Shown here piece after piece: positions 18,207 through 27,471 of a stretch of 64,000 bases of DNA (within the stretch, counting starts at the first letter, position 1; each line of letters begins with the position of its first letter). The position numbers and the translations under genes are program-made. Source of the DNA: CBDHFQ01 sp965262565 (GTDB taxonomy: Bacteria; Bacteroidota; Bacteroidia; J057). Location: the NCBI GenBank assembly GCA_965262565.1, contig CBDHFQ010000020.1, positions 310,001 to 374,000 on the forward strand. The letters are read 5' to 3'. Below the pieces are notes generated by a model that did not search any database, was not told the origin of the DNA, and saw nothing but the letters and a program-made list of their open reading frames with translations.

Positions 18207-18617
18207 CTACTTGAACATAGACTTTATGCTTCCCCAGGTTCGCTGGATAGAGGTAGGACTATGGAGGAGACTTCTTTCTTCTGTAAATGTTTCCTCTTTT
18301 GATATGATTCTCAGCTCATAAGATATTACCCTCGATGAATTCTTAAAAATATCGTCATCCAGGAATTGATAAGTCATGGAACCATCAGGATCTGCTGAAT
18401 GTACTAGTGTGTATGCAGATTCATCATCGAATTTGCGATAAATTTCAAATGTATGAAGACTGTCCTCATTAGTCAATTCCCATTCTATGAATACATCTGC
18501 TCCTTCTGAGGTGACAATGAGATAATTGAGGGGGGATAGTTGCTGGGATTGAGCAACACATGTAGTGATGTGAAGTAGCAAAGAAAAATATATTAAAGCC
18601 AGGATGTTAAACCTCAT
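18207..18617 (-). CDS. Small exported fibronectin-type-III-like protein
   Basis: A signal peptide (to CVAQ, residues 20-23) precedes one domain of about 90 residues. It has the pattern of a fibronectin-like module: FIEWELTNEDSLHTFEIYRKFDDESAYTLVHSA, then YQFLDDDIF and SYELRIISKEETFTEE. Modules of this sequence type usually occur near the C-terminus of large Bacteroidota exported proteins and help display T9SS cargo; here it stands alone with 30 more residues and no sorting domain. It could be an adaptor for a surface protein or a remnant of a longer gene. It is divergent from rpmE2. Confidence 0.65.
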   Translation of the reverse strand: MRFNILALIYFSLLLHITTCVAQSQQLSPLNYLIVTSEGADVFIEWELTNEDSLHTFEIYRKFDDESAYTLVHSADPDGSMTYQFLDDDIFKNSSRVISYELRIISKEETFTEERSLLHSPTSIQRTWGSIKSMFK

Positions 18618-18741
18618 AATTCCCCAAATATATAATAATCAATAAGGGTACACAAATTCAATCAACATAGAATCTCAATTCTTTGTGTGTAAAACAAACA
18701 TAAAACTAAAGTAATTTTTCCATATTAATTAAATGTAAACA

Positions 18742-18772
18742 TTGAATCTCTTTTAATATTGTTTTATTTTTG
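18742..18772 (+). promoter_or_regulatory. Bacteroidota-type promoter for rpmE2
   Basis: TTG at 18742-18744 is followed after 20 bases by TATTTTTG (18765-18772), matching TTG-N19/20-TAnnTTTG. The start codon at 18794 is 21 bp past the -7 box, which leaves a short leader. Confidence 0.7.
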
Positions 18773-18793
18773 TAGCCAAAATTAGAATATATT

Positions 18794-19048
18794 ATGAAAA
18801 AAGATATTCATCCTAATTATAGAGAGGTTATTTTTAAGGACATATCTACTGATTATGCCTTTTTAACGCGTTCATCTATAGATACAAAGGATACAATTGT
18901 GTGGGAAGATGGGAAAGAATATCCATTGGTCAAACTTGAAATTTCAAGTTCTTCTCATCCATTTTTTACCGGAAAGCAGAAGCTTGTAGATACAGCTGGA
19001 AGGGTAGATAAGTTTTATTCTCGATATGGGAAGAAGAAGAAAAAGTAG
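18794..19048 (+). CDS. rpmE2: 50S ribosomal protein L31 type B
   Basis: At 84 residues, with MKKDIHPNYREVIFKDIS, SSHPFFTGKQKLVDTAGRVDKFYSRYG and a lysine-rich tail, this is a clear L31 of the type B (YkgM-like) group. It has no cysteines, so it is the zinc-independent form. In Bacteroidota this form is commonly the main L31. It is a single-gene unit with a recognisable promoter upstream and a strong terminator after it. Confidence 0.96.
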   Translation: MKKDIHPNYREVIFKDISTDYAFLTRSSIDTKDTIVWEDGKEYPLVKLEISSSSHPFFTGKQKLVDTAGRVDKFYSRYGKKKKK

Positions 19049-19101
19049 CATCGTATTACTTCTTTCTTGTGGAAAGATTTAAATTTATCTTAAAACATAA
19101 C

Positions 19102-19134
19102 AGAGTAGTTCATAGAAACTACTCTTATTTTTTT
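19102..19134 (+). terminator. Intrinsic terminator after rpmE2
   Basis: Arms AGAGTAGTT (19102-19110) and AACTACTCT (19117-19125) pair perfectly over nine bases with a 6-base loop, and are followed by TATTTTTTT. It is 53 bp past the L31 stop. Confidence 0.88.
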
Positions 19135-19205
19135 CAGGCAAGGAAACTTATGCTATTGCTACCGTACATGCTATAGAAATCTTGTTAACGATTGATTACT
19201 ATTCT

Positions 19206-20447
19206 ATGCAGTACATCTTGTTTGAAGATTATGCACATTTTGCTCTTCAGCCATTTACATTTCTGCGACCTGTATACGATCTTAGACTGGGAATCTACAC
19301 ATTTAAGGAGAGATGGGAACATTCAACTCATGTTGAGTTTCATACTTCTACTATTGATTATCTTCAATCAATACACCCACTTAATATACAACAATCTGAA
19401 AGCATTTGGGTAAATGGTGCTGTTTTTCCCAGTGAGGAACTCCTGAAACTGATACGGGAAATCGGTCCCAATACTTTTGTCATTGATGCTCATCAAAAGA
19501 TTCTCCTCGGACGTTTTTCCCCTGATATCCTTCCGAAGAATTTCAATGGAATATTCCATGTGGACCTATTAGAAGAAATGGGATTGAAAAGAATGGAGAT
19601 TGACATTAATCTCACATATCCTTCCTCCTTATCAGATCTTTTCAAATTAAACCATTTTGCTATCAATTATGATATATCTATTGCCACATCTTTGGGTGGA
19701 ACAGAAAAGTTGACTGATAAGCATAGCATCATTTATGGAAAGGATAATTTAATCATTGAAAAAGGAGTAAAAGTAAGGGCAGCTATTATCAATGCTGAAG
19801 ATGGACCTGTTTACATGGGGACCTCCAGCGAAATTCAGGAAGGGGCAGTCATAAAAGGAACTCATGCTATCTGTCATCATTCAAGAATAAATATTGGCGC
19901 AAAATTAAGAGGAGATTCTACCGTTGGGCCTTATAGTAAAATAGGAGGAGAGGTTACTAATTCTGTCATCATGGGACTTTCAAATAAATCGCATGAGGGT
20001 TATCTGGGAAATTCTGTCGTAGGATATTGGTGTAATATGGGGGCAGATACAAATACTTCTAACCTGAAAAATAATTATGCTCCTATCAAGCAGTGGTCCT
20101 ATGCTCAAGAAGATTTTGTACAAACCGGTTTGCAATTTTGTGGATTAATGCTCGGCGACCACTCAAAATGTGGTATTAATACCATGTTTAATACAGCTAC
20201 TGTTGTAGGAATATGCTCAAATATTTTTGGAGGAGGCTTTTCCCCCAAATTTATTCCTTCATTTAGTTGGGGAGGAGGAAATAATTGGACGACCTTTAAA
20301 TATGCTAAAGCGATAGAAATGATCCGCAGGGTGATGCTAAGACGTAATAAAGAACTCACTAAAGAAGAGGAGTTCGTTCTTTCCACTGTCGCAGAGCATA
20401 CTGCCAAATACAGGTATTGGGAATCTACCAAAGTAAATATGTTCTAG
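19206..20447 (+). CDS. GlmU-like sugar nucleotidyltransferase/acetyltransferase (TIGR03991 type)
   Basis: The protein matches the alternative GlmU family of Bacteroidota and Chlorobi (TIGR03991, NTP_transf_4 N-terminus). Such proteins are thought to make UDP-N-acetylglucosamine for peptidoglycan and lipopolysaccharide. The N-terminus starts QYILFEDYAHFALQPFTFLRPVYDLRLGI; it lacks the LAAGxGTRM loop of ordinary pyrophosphorylases, as I recall for the family. From about residue 180 the hexapeptide left-handed beta-helix follows (INAEDGPVYMGTSSEIQEGAVIKG, INIGAKLRGDSTVGPYSKIGGEV, then NSVVGYWCNMGADTNTSNLKNNY). I chose the ATG at 19206 over an in-frame TTG at 19182. tpiA follows 121 bp downstream on the same strand. 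Confidence 0.87.
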   Translation: MQYILFEDYAHFALQPFTFLRPVYDLRLGIYTFKERWEHSTHVEFHTSTIDYLQSIHPLNIQQSESIWVNGAVFPSEELLKLIREIGPNTFVIDAHQKILLGRFSPDILPKNFNGIFHVDLLEEMGLKRMEIDINLTYPSSLSDLFKLNHFAINYDISIATSLGGTEKLTDKHSIIYGKDNLIIEKGVKVRAAIINAEDGPVYMGTSSEIQEGAVIKGTHAICHHSRINIGAKLRGDSTVGPYSKIGGEVTNSVIMGLSNKSHEGYLGNSVVGYWCNMGADTNTSNLKNNYAPIKQWSYAQEDFVQTGLQFCGLMLGDHSKCGINTMFNTATVVGICSNIFGGGFSPKFIPSFSWGGGNNWTTFKYAKAIEMIRRVMLRRNKELTKEEEFVLSTVAEHTAKYRYWESTKVNMF

Positions 20448-20568
20448 TCAATTCATAAAGGTGGATTATTTGATGGAATATAGGTTTTTAGAGATTTCAT
20501 CTTCAAGCACTTTTTTATTTGGTTCCTATTCCTCAACTTGAGCGAAATTTTGCAAACACTTAGATCCT

Positions 20569-21333
20569 ATGAGAAAAAATATTGCCGCAGGTAATTGGAA
20601 AATGAACCTCACCATCGGTCAAGCCCATGAATTAGTAAGCTTTGTGATAGAAGCCACAGAGAATAATTATAATGGAAGTGCAGAAGTAATCTTCGCCCCC
20701 TCTTTTCCTTTTTTGAGCATGATCCGTGAACAGGTTGAAGGGCATAATAAATTTCATGTAGCTGCTCAGAATATTCATCATGAAGAAAAAGGAGCTTTCA
20801 CAGGAGAAGTATCAGCTAGTATGCTATCCTGTATAAATATTACACACACACTTATCGGACATTCCGAAAGAAGGTTATATTTTCATGAAACGAATGAGTT
20901 GCTGGCACAAAAAGTTTCACATGCGCTTCAACACCATATTCGGCCTATATTCTGTTTAGGTGAGACCCTTGCTGAGCGAGAAGAAGAAAAAACCCTGGAA
21001 ATTATCCAAACTCAGCTTAAAGAAGGGATTTTTCATCTGGATAAGGTACAATTTGAACAATTAGTTATCGCTTATGAACCTGTATGGGCCATTGGTACAG
21101 GTAGGACTGCAACCCCTGAACAAGCTCAAGAGGTACATGCATTTATCAGGCAGCAAATTTCAACCCAATACGATGCTAAGGTAGCTGATGATACTTCAAT
21201 ACTCTATGGAGGTAGTGTAAAGCCCCATAACGCCGACGCTTTGTTTTCTCAACCAGATATAGATGGAGGATTAGTTGGAGGAGCCAGCTTGAAAGGACAA
21301 GATTTCGTGGATATAATAAAGGCTTTATCATGA
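20569..21333 (+). CDS. tpiA: Triosephosphate isomerase
   Basis: A TIM barrel of 254 residues that interconverts dihydroxyacetone phosphate and glyceraldehyde 3-phosphate in glycolysis. All active-site motifs are seen: NWKMN with Lys11, the electrophilic histidine in IGHSERR, the catalytic glutamate in AYEPVWAIGTG followed by the flexible loop, and the phosphate-binding ILYGGSVKPHNA and DGGLVGGASL. The last codons overlap a possible upstream ATG of the M28 peptidase frame by 4 bp (ATGA). Confidence 0.98.
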   Translation: MRKNIAAGNWKMNLTIGQAHELVSFVIEATENNYNGSAEVIFAPSFPFLSMIREQVEGHNKFHVAAQNIHHEEKGAFTGEVSASMLSCINITHTLIGHSERRLYFHETNELLAQKVSHALQHHIRPIFCLGETLAEREEEKTLEIIQTQLKEGIFHLDKVQFEQLVIAYEPVWAIGTGRTATPEQAQEVHAFIRQQISTQYDAKVADDTSILYGGSVKPHNADALFSQPDIDGGLVGGASLKGQDFVDIIKALS

Positions 21334-21371
21334 CATTTAGGCTATTGTTAATACATTTTAGGAATAACATA

Positions 21372-22943
21372 ATGATAATGAAGAATGAATATTTGAGGGT
21401 AGGATTTCTGTGGATGTTAGGGACAGTATTATGTATCCCATCAGCTTATTGTCAGGAGAAGAATGACCAAGTGGTAAAATATGCCAATACGATTAATGCA
21501 GAGGATGCTAAGGCACATTTATCTTTTCTGGCAGATGATATGTTGGAAGGGAGAAAAACAGGTGAACGAGGACAAAAACTCGCTGCACGATACATTAAAT
21601 CTCAATTCTCCCGAGTGGGCCTACATCCTGGAGCAAATGATCAAAGCAGTTATTTTCAGACTTATCAATTGAATTCTATAAATCTGAAAAACACTCAGTT
21701 GCTGGTAGGGAAAAAAACATTTTCATATTTAACTGACTTTTTCTTTTTGGGAAACGATATTCCCTCCGAGATAGATCCTAATCTCCAGTTTACGGGCTTT
21801 GGTTTATCAGAAGAAGGTTATAATAATCTGGAAGGCATATCATTAGAAAACAAGATTGCTGTTTTCTTTGCTCGTCGACCAAAGGAAGATGATCGTCCTC
21901 TGCCGGCAAAATTCGAAGAGTGGGGTAAGAGAATGGAGCAAATGATTGATAAAGGAGCCAAAGGATTCGTACTAATCGCCACAGACGATGATGTTAATAT
22001 CATATCGAGATATGTTAGTACGGAAATCGTATTTACGGATAAACCGGGAGGTTCAGCAAATGATCCCTATCTGCTAATTATTTCAGAAGAGGTTGCCCAA
22101 GCCTTATTTAAGGCAAACAAGCTCAAGTTCCAGAGTGTATTGGAAGGTCTTAAATCCTCAGGTTCAGTTGAAGACATATCTTTACAGAAATCATCTATTG
22201 AGCTGACAAATTCTATTGAAAGGAAGAAAGTGGAAGCTGAAAATGTTTTGGGATATTTGGAAGGGACTGATAAAAAGGAAGAATTGTTGGTATTAACCGC
22301 ACATTATGACCATATAGGTATAAACAGGAATGGTGACATTAATAATGGTGCAGATGATGATGGATCGGGAACTACTGCCATATTAGAATTAGCTGAAGCT
22401 TTTGCCATAGCTGCTGAGCAAGGTCATAGACCAAGAAGAAGTATATTATTCATGACTGTTTCTGGAGAGGAAATAGGGTTATTGGGTTCGGAATACTATG
22501 CAGATCATCCAGTTTATCCTTTAGAGAATACGGTAGCCAATCTCAATATCGATATGATTGGTAGAGTAGGGGATGAATACAAAAATAAATCTGATTCCAC
22601 TAATTATATTTACTTGATTGGTTCGGATATGCTAAGTACAGAATTACACGATATTAGTGAAGAAGTTAATGAAATATATACCCAATTGACATTGGATTAT
22701 AAGTATAATGATGAGAATGATCCTAATCGATTTTACTACAGAAGTGATCACTATAATTTTGCCAAAAATAACATTCCCATCATATTTTATTTTAACGGAA
22801 CACATCGGGATTATCATAAACCAACTGATACTGTAGAAAAAATAAATTTTGAAAAGTTAGCTAAGGTAGCCAGGCTTGTTTTTGTTACGGCTTGGGAAAT
22901 TGCTAATAGAGATGAAAAATTAGTAGTAGATAAAGCAAATTAA
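21372..22943 (+). CDS. M28 family zinc aminopeptidase, exported
   Basis: The core is a complete M28 peptidase with two zinc ions: VLTAHYDHIG, NGADDDGSGTTAILELAEAF, FMTVSGEEIGLLGSEYYADHP, NLNIDMIGRVG and a late YRSDHYNFAKNNIPIIFYFNG carry the metal and catalytic residues. Between the N-terminus and the core lies a PA-domain-like insertion (about 115-285). A signal peptide ends near SAYCQ. The ATG at 21372 (MIMKNEYLRVGF) gives a normal signal length; the frame is open to an ATG at 21330 that overlaps the tpiA stop, which would allow translational coupling but gives an overlong N-region. Likely periplasmic or outer-membrane exopeptidase. Confidence 0.92.
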   Translation: MIMKNEYLRVGFLWMLGTVLCIPSAYCQEKNDQVVKYANTINAEDAKAHLSFLADDMLEGRKTGERGQKLAARYIKSQFSRVGLHPGANDQSSYFQTYQLNSINLKNTQLLVGKKTFSYLTDFFFLGNDIPSEIDPNLQFTGFGLSEEGYNNLEGISLENKIAVFFARRPKEDDRPLPAKFEEWGKRMEQMIDKGAKGFVLIATDDDVNIISRYVSTEIVFTDKPGGSANDPYLLIISEEVAQALFKANKLKFQSVLEGLKSSGSVEDISLQKSSIELTNSIERKKVEAENVLGYLEGTDKKEELLVLTAHYDHIGINRNGDINNGADDDGSGTTAILELAEAFAIAAEQGHRPRRSILFMTVSGEEIGLLGSEYYADHPVYPLENTVANLNIDMIGRVGDEYKNKSDSTNYIYLIGSDMLSTELHDISEEVNEIYTQLTLDYKYNDENDPNRFYYRSDHYNFAKNNIPIIFYFNGTHRDYHKPTDTVEKINFEKLAKVARLVFVTAWEIANRDEKLVVDKAN

Positions 22944-22959
22944 ACTCTATCTCTGGTAA

Positions 22960-23910
22960 CTAGGTAATGACATTAACAGGTTTTCCTATGAGGAAGGCCT
23001 GTAGGTTTTGGATAGATGTTTTTAATAATCTTGATCGAGATTCTACAGATGCCCATGCCAAATGAGGAGTGATAAGGCAATTTGGAATTTTGAGTAAAGG
23101 ATGATGAATTGAAGGCGGCTCTTCTGGCAACACATCTAGCGCAGCCCCAGCTATGTGTTTCTCTTGTAGTGCAATGGCTAGTGCATTACTATCTATTAAA
23201 TTACCACGAGAAGTATTAAGAAGTAAAGCAGATTTTTTCATGAGGGAAATTCTTCCCTGATTGATTAGATGAAAGCTATCTTCTGTAAGAGGCAAATGTA
23301 AACTCACCACATCACTTTCTGATAGTAATTCATTCAAAGAAACTAGCTCAATGTCCATTACTTCTTCTTCCATGTGTTTTTTATGTGCTATTACATGCAT
23401 GTTAAAAGCTTGGGCAATGCGGGCAGTCTTAATTCCAATATTCCCTAAACCGATTAACCCCATGGTCTTGCCTGACAACTCCTTCAAGGGCTTTATACTG
23501 TAGGACCAGTCCAGATTACTACTCCATTCCCCATTCGCAGTACTTTGTGTGTGTAGGCCTACATGATTGGTAAGTTCAAGAAGTAAGGCAAAAGTATGTT
23601 GAGCCACAGAGTCTGCTCCATACGCTGGGACATTAGTTACAGTAATACCTCTATTTTTAGCGTCATCAATATCAATAATATCGTAACCTGTAGCGGTAAC
23701 TCCTATATAAGAAAGGTCAGAAAGTTGATCCAGAATTTCTTTTCTGAACGGAACTTTATTCGTTAGCACTATTGAGGCATTTTTACATCTATTGACAATC
23801 TCATTAGGCTTAGTTCTGGGGAAAAGCGTTAAGTCCCCAAGTGCACGCAACTCATCCCAACTCAGATCGCCAGGATTTAAGGTCTGCCCATCAACAACAA
23901 CTATTTGCAT
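22960..23910 (-). CDS. D-2-hydroxyacid dehydrogenase (NAD-dependent, glycerate dehydrogenase-like)
   Basis: A Rossmann NAD-binding motif is clear in TMGLIGLGNIGIKTARIA, and the three catalytic residues of the family are in place: Arg in LLNTSRGNLID, Glu in DVLPEEPP and His in ITPHLAWAS. The overall length of 316 fits glycerate or hydroxypyruvate dehydrogenases, which reduce 2-keto acids to D-2-hydroxy acids. Substrate cannot be read from sequence alone; glycerate dehydrogenase is the best guess. It faces the M28 peptidase tail to tail with 16 bp between. Confidence 0.92.
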   Translation of the reverse strand: MQIVVVDGQTLNPGDLSWDELRALGDLTLFPRTKPNEIVNRCKNASIVLTNKVPFRKEILDQLSDLSYIGVTATGYDIIDIDDAKNRGITVTNVPAYGADSVAQHTFALLLELTNHVGLHTQSTANGEWSSNLDWSYSIKPLKELSGKTMGLIGLGNIGIKTARIAQAFNMHVIAHKKHMEEEVMDIELVSLNELLSESDVVSLHLPLTEDSFHLINQGRISLMKKSALLLNTSRGNLIDSNALAIALQEKHIAGAALDVLPEEPPSIHHPLLKIPNCLITPHLAWASVESRSRLLKTSIQNLQAFLIGKPVNVIT

Positions 23911-23984
23911 GAATATTTATATAGATTAGAAGATTTACATCTCCCGAAATCTAATGAACTTAATCGAGTAATTATGTATTTAGC

Positions 23985-25466
23985 TTAATTTTGAGTGAGA
24001 GCGTTATTTTCTATCATCTCATTGTGATTTGATAGCGCATCCATGAGGTAAGAGTGGATAATTTCTCCAACATATTCAGCACCAGTTCTGCTAAAATGAG
24101 CATAATCTTTACTTCCCAACCCTTTTTCCGTCCATTTGATCATGCTATTTTTACCGCCCATTTCTTTATATAGGTTGAGAAAACCTAGTTCCATTTCCGC
24201 AGCTAATTGCTGCTGCGCCTTAACCAAAATAGGGACACTAGGGTCAGTTGTCAGCTTACCCCTAATATTAGCTCCTTTATCGTTAACACTTATTAATAAG
24301 ATATCTGCTTGAGGAATAAATTTTTTCAGGTGTCTCACTACTCTTTTCATCCCACGTTTATATCTGTTAAAATCAGTTCTATCAGGAGCAACTGCATTCA
24401 AACCATAATGCAGGACAATTAGATCATAATCCATATACCGCTGGAACTGTTCTAAAACTTCACTATCTATTTTAATGAGAGGAAGGCCGGAGTTTCCTCT
24501 ACAAGCAAAATTGTCCAGATAAATACCATAATCATGTTCAAAACTTAGTCCATAGATGGGAAGATTTTCCCTAATATTAAATTCGAGGTGAAGCTTTTTA
24601 GAAGGAACCTTGGATATAATAGTTGAGTTAACCAGATTCTGGCCTGCAAGTGGAAAAGTTTTAATTCCATAATCTGTTTGAACTGTAACAACATCCATTT
24701 TCAATGCATCGAGGGAAGTAGTAGTCTCTCCCGGATGTCCGTAAAATAATTTTACTGTGTGAAACGTCTCTGTGTCTTCGGTGATAGAAGAGCCTTCATA
24801 TCGAACCCAAAAAGTGGAATCAGCTACGATATCGGGATTGGAAGCCAAATGAAATTCACCATTCATCCCATATTGAAGGGTGGTAGGATTATCTTTTATA
24901 AAGGAATGGTGTATCCAAAACTCGGAGAAGGTATGATTAATGGTTTGACGAAAATGGGCTGTTTGACAAGTTACCGGAACAAATCCTACTCCTTTACCAG
25001 AATATGCTTGCTGCAACTTTTTCCTAAGTGTTTGGGTGACCAGATCCCCTTCGATCAAAGAGTCTCCAAAGTAAGCTATCCTGCACTTTGCTCTGTTTTC
25101 ACCTACATTTTTAAGCGCTTCTATAAATCTTTGTATATAAATGTATCCATCGTAATCAGGAATTCCCTTAAGTGAAGGATCTTCTTGATTTAGCTGGTCT
25201 AAATTCTTTAAGGAAAATTGATCTACATCAAAGGTAGTAACAGTGGTTAACGAATCTACCCCTTCTTCGGGCTTTACATCCCCAATATCAGCTGGAAATG
25301 AAAGGTTATCTTCTTGGGGTTTTGGTGCTACTCCATCCAATATGGAATAAAGTTGAAAATGATCCTGTAAAAATGGGATTGATTCGTGTATATAAGGATA
25401 TAGAGCTACCCAAACAGTAGCTAATAATACAATCCAAAAACCGTTATTAAGATAATTTCTCTCCAT
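23985..25466 (-). CDS. SGNH/GDSL-type hydrolase, membrane-anchored or exported
   Basis: An N-terminal hydrophobic helix (about 11-28) acts as an anchor or signal. The SGNH core follows: block I YFGDSLIEGD (Ser about 132), a glycine-rich stretch SGKGVGFVPV, block III as LHYGLNAV (Asn in the oxyanion hole), and block V as KDYAHFSRTGAEYV with the Asp-x-x-His dyad. A beta-rich insertion of about 150 residues lies between blocks I and III. Such enzymes are esterases or acyl hydrolases and in this layout often act on acetylated polysaccharides or peptidoglycan; the substrate here is unknown. The gene lies 211 bp downstream of rsgA on the same strand. Confidence 0.82.
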   Translation of the reverse strand: MERNYLNNGFWIVLLATVWVALYPYIHESIPFLQDHFQLYSILDGVAPKPQEDNLSFPADIGDVKPEEGVDSLTTVTTFDVDQFSLKNLDQLNQEDPSLKGIPDYDGYIYIQRFIEALKNVGENRAKCRIAYFGDSLIEGDLVTQTLRKKLQQAYSGKGVGFVPVTCQTAHFRQTINHTFSEFWIHHSFIKDNPTTLQYGMNGEFHLASNPDIVADSTFWVRYEGSSITEDTETFHTVKLFYGHPGETTTSLDALKMDVVTVQTDYGIKTFPLAGQNLVNSTIISKVPSKKLHLEFNIRENLPIYGLSFEHDYGIYLDNFACRGNSGLPLIKIDSEVLEQFQRYMDYDLIVLHYGLNAVAPDRTDFNRYKRGMKRVVRHLKKFIPQADILLISVNDKGANIRGKLTTDPSVPILVKAQQQLAAEMELGFLNLYKEMGGKNSMIKWTEKGLGSKDYAHFSRTGAEYVGEIIHSYLMDALSNHNEMIENNALTQN

Positions 25467-25677
25467 AAAAAATGTTCCACCATGTTAATTTTGAGTTTAA
25501 GGCGGAAAATACAAATATTATAGAGCAAGTAACGTGCCTTAAATTAAGGGTGTAAGAATCTTTTAATTTAAGGTAAAACCTCAATATGTTTATATCTTTA
25601 AGGTAATATATATTTCAATAAATACAAATTTTGATAATTATTATAAATAAAAGGTTAGTTATTCATTAAGTCTAAAA

Positions 25678-26625
25678 TTAAATTATTTTTTCTTGTTTTA
25701 TTTCTTCAAGCATATTTAGATAACTGTTATATCTGCTCTGAGCAATTTCTCCTTTACCGAGTGCTTTTTTTATCGCACAACCTGGCTCTTTAGTATGTAA
25801 GCAATCATTAAACTTACATTCCTGAAGCCTCATTCTCATTTCTGGGAAAAAATGGCTAATCTCTTCAATGTTAAAGTTGGCCAGGCCTAACTCCTTAATT
25901 CCTGGAGAATCTATTACAAATCCTCCTCCTTCCAGCGGATGCATTTGTGCAAAAGTGGTGGTATGTTTTCCTTTATTGGAAGATTCAGATATATTGGAAG
26001 TCTTAATATTTAAGGCAGGATCTACCAGGTTGATAAGAGTTGATTTTCCTGCTCCGGAGTGCCCTCCTATAAAGCTGATCTTGTTTTCAAGTAGTTTTTG
26101 TAATATATCTTTATTTTGTGATTTTAATGCATTTATGGTGGTTAGCTGATATCCTATGTCAGTATAAGTATCTACGATTCTATCAAATCTTTCCAACTGA
26201 TCTCTGGTATGAATCAAATCAATTTTATTTATTATAATGTGTAATGGAATGTGATACGCTTCAGCAGTAACCAAAAAGCGATCAGCAAACCCTTCCGATG
26301 TACGGGGATGATCAATAGTGAATATTAGTATCGCTTGGTCTATGTTTGCTGCTAATATGTGTACCTTGTGAGATTGGCCTACCGCTTTTCGTAAAATATA
26401 GTTTTTCCTTGGGAGTATATGTTTAATGGAAGCGAGTTGTTCTTCAGTTTTCTTTTCAATCTGCACATAGTCTCCTACTGCTACAGGATTAGTACTTTTA
26501 ATACCTTTAATTCGGAATTTTCCCCTTACAATACATTCAATGACATTTCCTTCTGCGGTTTGAACAATACATCTAGATCCTGTTGTCCTAAGTACCACTC
26601 CGTCTAACATCATTTCCTCATGCAT
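25678..26625 (-). CDS. rsgA: Ribosome small-subunit biogenesis GTPase RsgA
   Basis: A circularly permuted GTPase involved in maturation of the 30S subunit. In order: an N-terminal OB fold (GVVLRTTGSRCIVQTAEG ... GDYVQI), the G4 motif NKID at 133-136, the P-loop GHSGAGKST at 188-196, switch region and G3 DSPGIKELG, then a zinc-knuckle domain with CKFNDCLHTKEPGC (three Cys and one His). Length 315 is typical. It is divergent from the thioredoxin-family gene at 26743. Confidence 0.96.
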   Translation of the reverse strand: MHEEMMLDGVVLRTTGSRCIVQTAEGNVIECIVRGKFRIKGIKSTNPVAVGDYVQIEKKTEEQLASIKHILPRKNYILRKAVGQSHKVHILAANIDQAILIFTIDHPRTSEGFADRFLVTAEAYHIPLHIIINKIDLIHTRDQLERFDRIVDTYTDIGYQLTTINALKSQNKDILQKLLENKISFIGGHSGAGKSTLINLVDPALNIKTSNISESSNKGKHTTTFAQMHPLEGGGFVIDSPGIKELGLANFNIEEISHFFPEMRMRLQECKFNDCLHTKEPGCAIKKALGKGEIAQSRYNSYLNMLEEIKQEKII

Positions 26626-26742
26626 GTTCCAAGCCTAATTATGTAGAATTAATTTTTTGTTTCAAAAAAACGTTTTATCTATACTGTCGAATCTTTTAAG
26701 GACTCATTTTCAGAATCAAATATAACAGATAACGAGATAATT

Positions 26743-27261
26743 ATGAATTTCGATTTTGCGCTGAAAAACATTGATGATTCCATAGTAAGTCTTGATAATT
26801 ATCCTGATGCCAAGGGATTCATTATTGTTTTCACCTGTAATCATTGTCCATACGCTATAGCATATGAAGAGAGAATTAAATTGCTAAGTGAAAAGTATCT
26901 TCAGCAAGATTATCCCTTAATCGCTATTAATCCTAATGATCCCGTAAAATATCCTCAAGATTCATTTGAGAATATGAAATTACGAGCTGCTGACAAAGGA
27001 TTTAACTTTCCATACTTATTTGATGAAACACAGGAAATAGCCCAAAACTATGGGGCAGAAAAAACTCCTCATACATTTATACTAAAAAGAGATGGCATAG
27101 ATATTCATCTTGTATATCAGGGAGCAATAGATGACAATTACCAAAAAGCTGATCAGGTATCACACAAGTACGTAGAGGATGTGTTAGATGCATTGAGTAA
27201 AGGCAAACAGGTACCCGTAACTAAAACGAATCCAGTTGGTTGTTCAGTAAAGTGGCGTTAA
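26743..27261 (+). CDS. Thioredoxin/peroxiredoxin-fold family protein
   Basis: The AhpC/TSA-like redoxin fold is shown by FIIVFTCNHCPYAIAYEERI with a CxxC at Cys32 and Cys35, LIAINPNDPVKYPQDSFENM, FPYLFDETQEIAQNYGAEKTPHTFIL (the cis-proline TP) and YQGAIDDNY. This matches the small single-domain 'thioredoxin family' proteins with a T-C-N-H-C-P active site that are common in Bacteroidota and cyanobacteria. No signal peptide is present, so it should act in the cytoplasm. A third Cys lies near the C-terminus (NPVGCSVKW), a conserved feature of the group as I recall. It is followed by a hairpin terminator. Confidence 0.88.
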   Translation: MNFDFALKNIDDSIVSLDNYPDAKGFIIVFTCNHCPYAIAYEERIKLLSEKYLQQDYPLIAINPNDPVKYPQDSFENMKLRAADKGFNFPYLFDETQEIAQNYGAEKTPHTFILKRDGIDIHLVYQGAIDDNYQKADQVSHKYVEDVLDALSKGKQVPVTKTNPVGCSVKWR

Positions 27262-27271
27262 AAAAAAAAGT

Positions 27272-27299
27272 CCCCCCTGATTACTCAGGTGGGCTTTTC
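27272..27299 (+). terminator. Terminator-like hairpin after the thioredoxin gene
   Basis: CCCCCCTGA (27272-27280) pairs with TCAGGTGGG (27285-27293) with one mismatch and a 4-base loop, followed by CTTTTC. An A-run precedes it, so it would also work on the opposite strand. It starts 10 bp past the stop codon. Confidence 0.7.
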
Positions 27300-27471
27300 A
27301 TGAAGTTGGCTTGTTAAACTAAACTTTATTATCATAACGACTATCTGGAAGATTTATGTTCTATATTTCCATATTTTATAAAAAAAAAATTCTTTGATAT
27401 GGGATTTAAATCTATATTCAGGAATTTTTCAACTCCGAGTTAATCGATCGAATCCATTTTACTTAATATTC

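Noticed and set aside
20105..20431. 108-codon minus-strand open frame
   Set aside because: It is antisense to the GlmU-like gene and its protein resembles no family.
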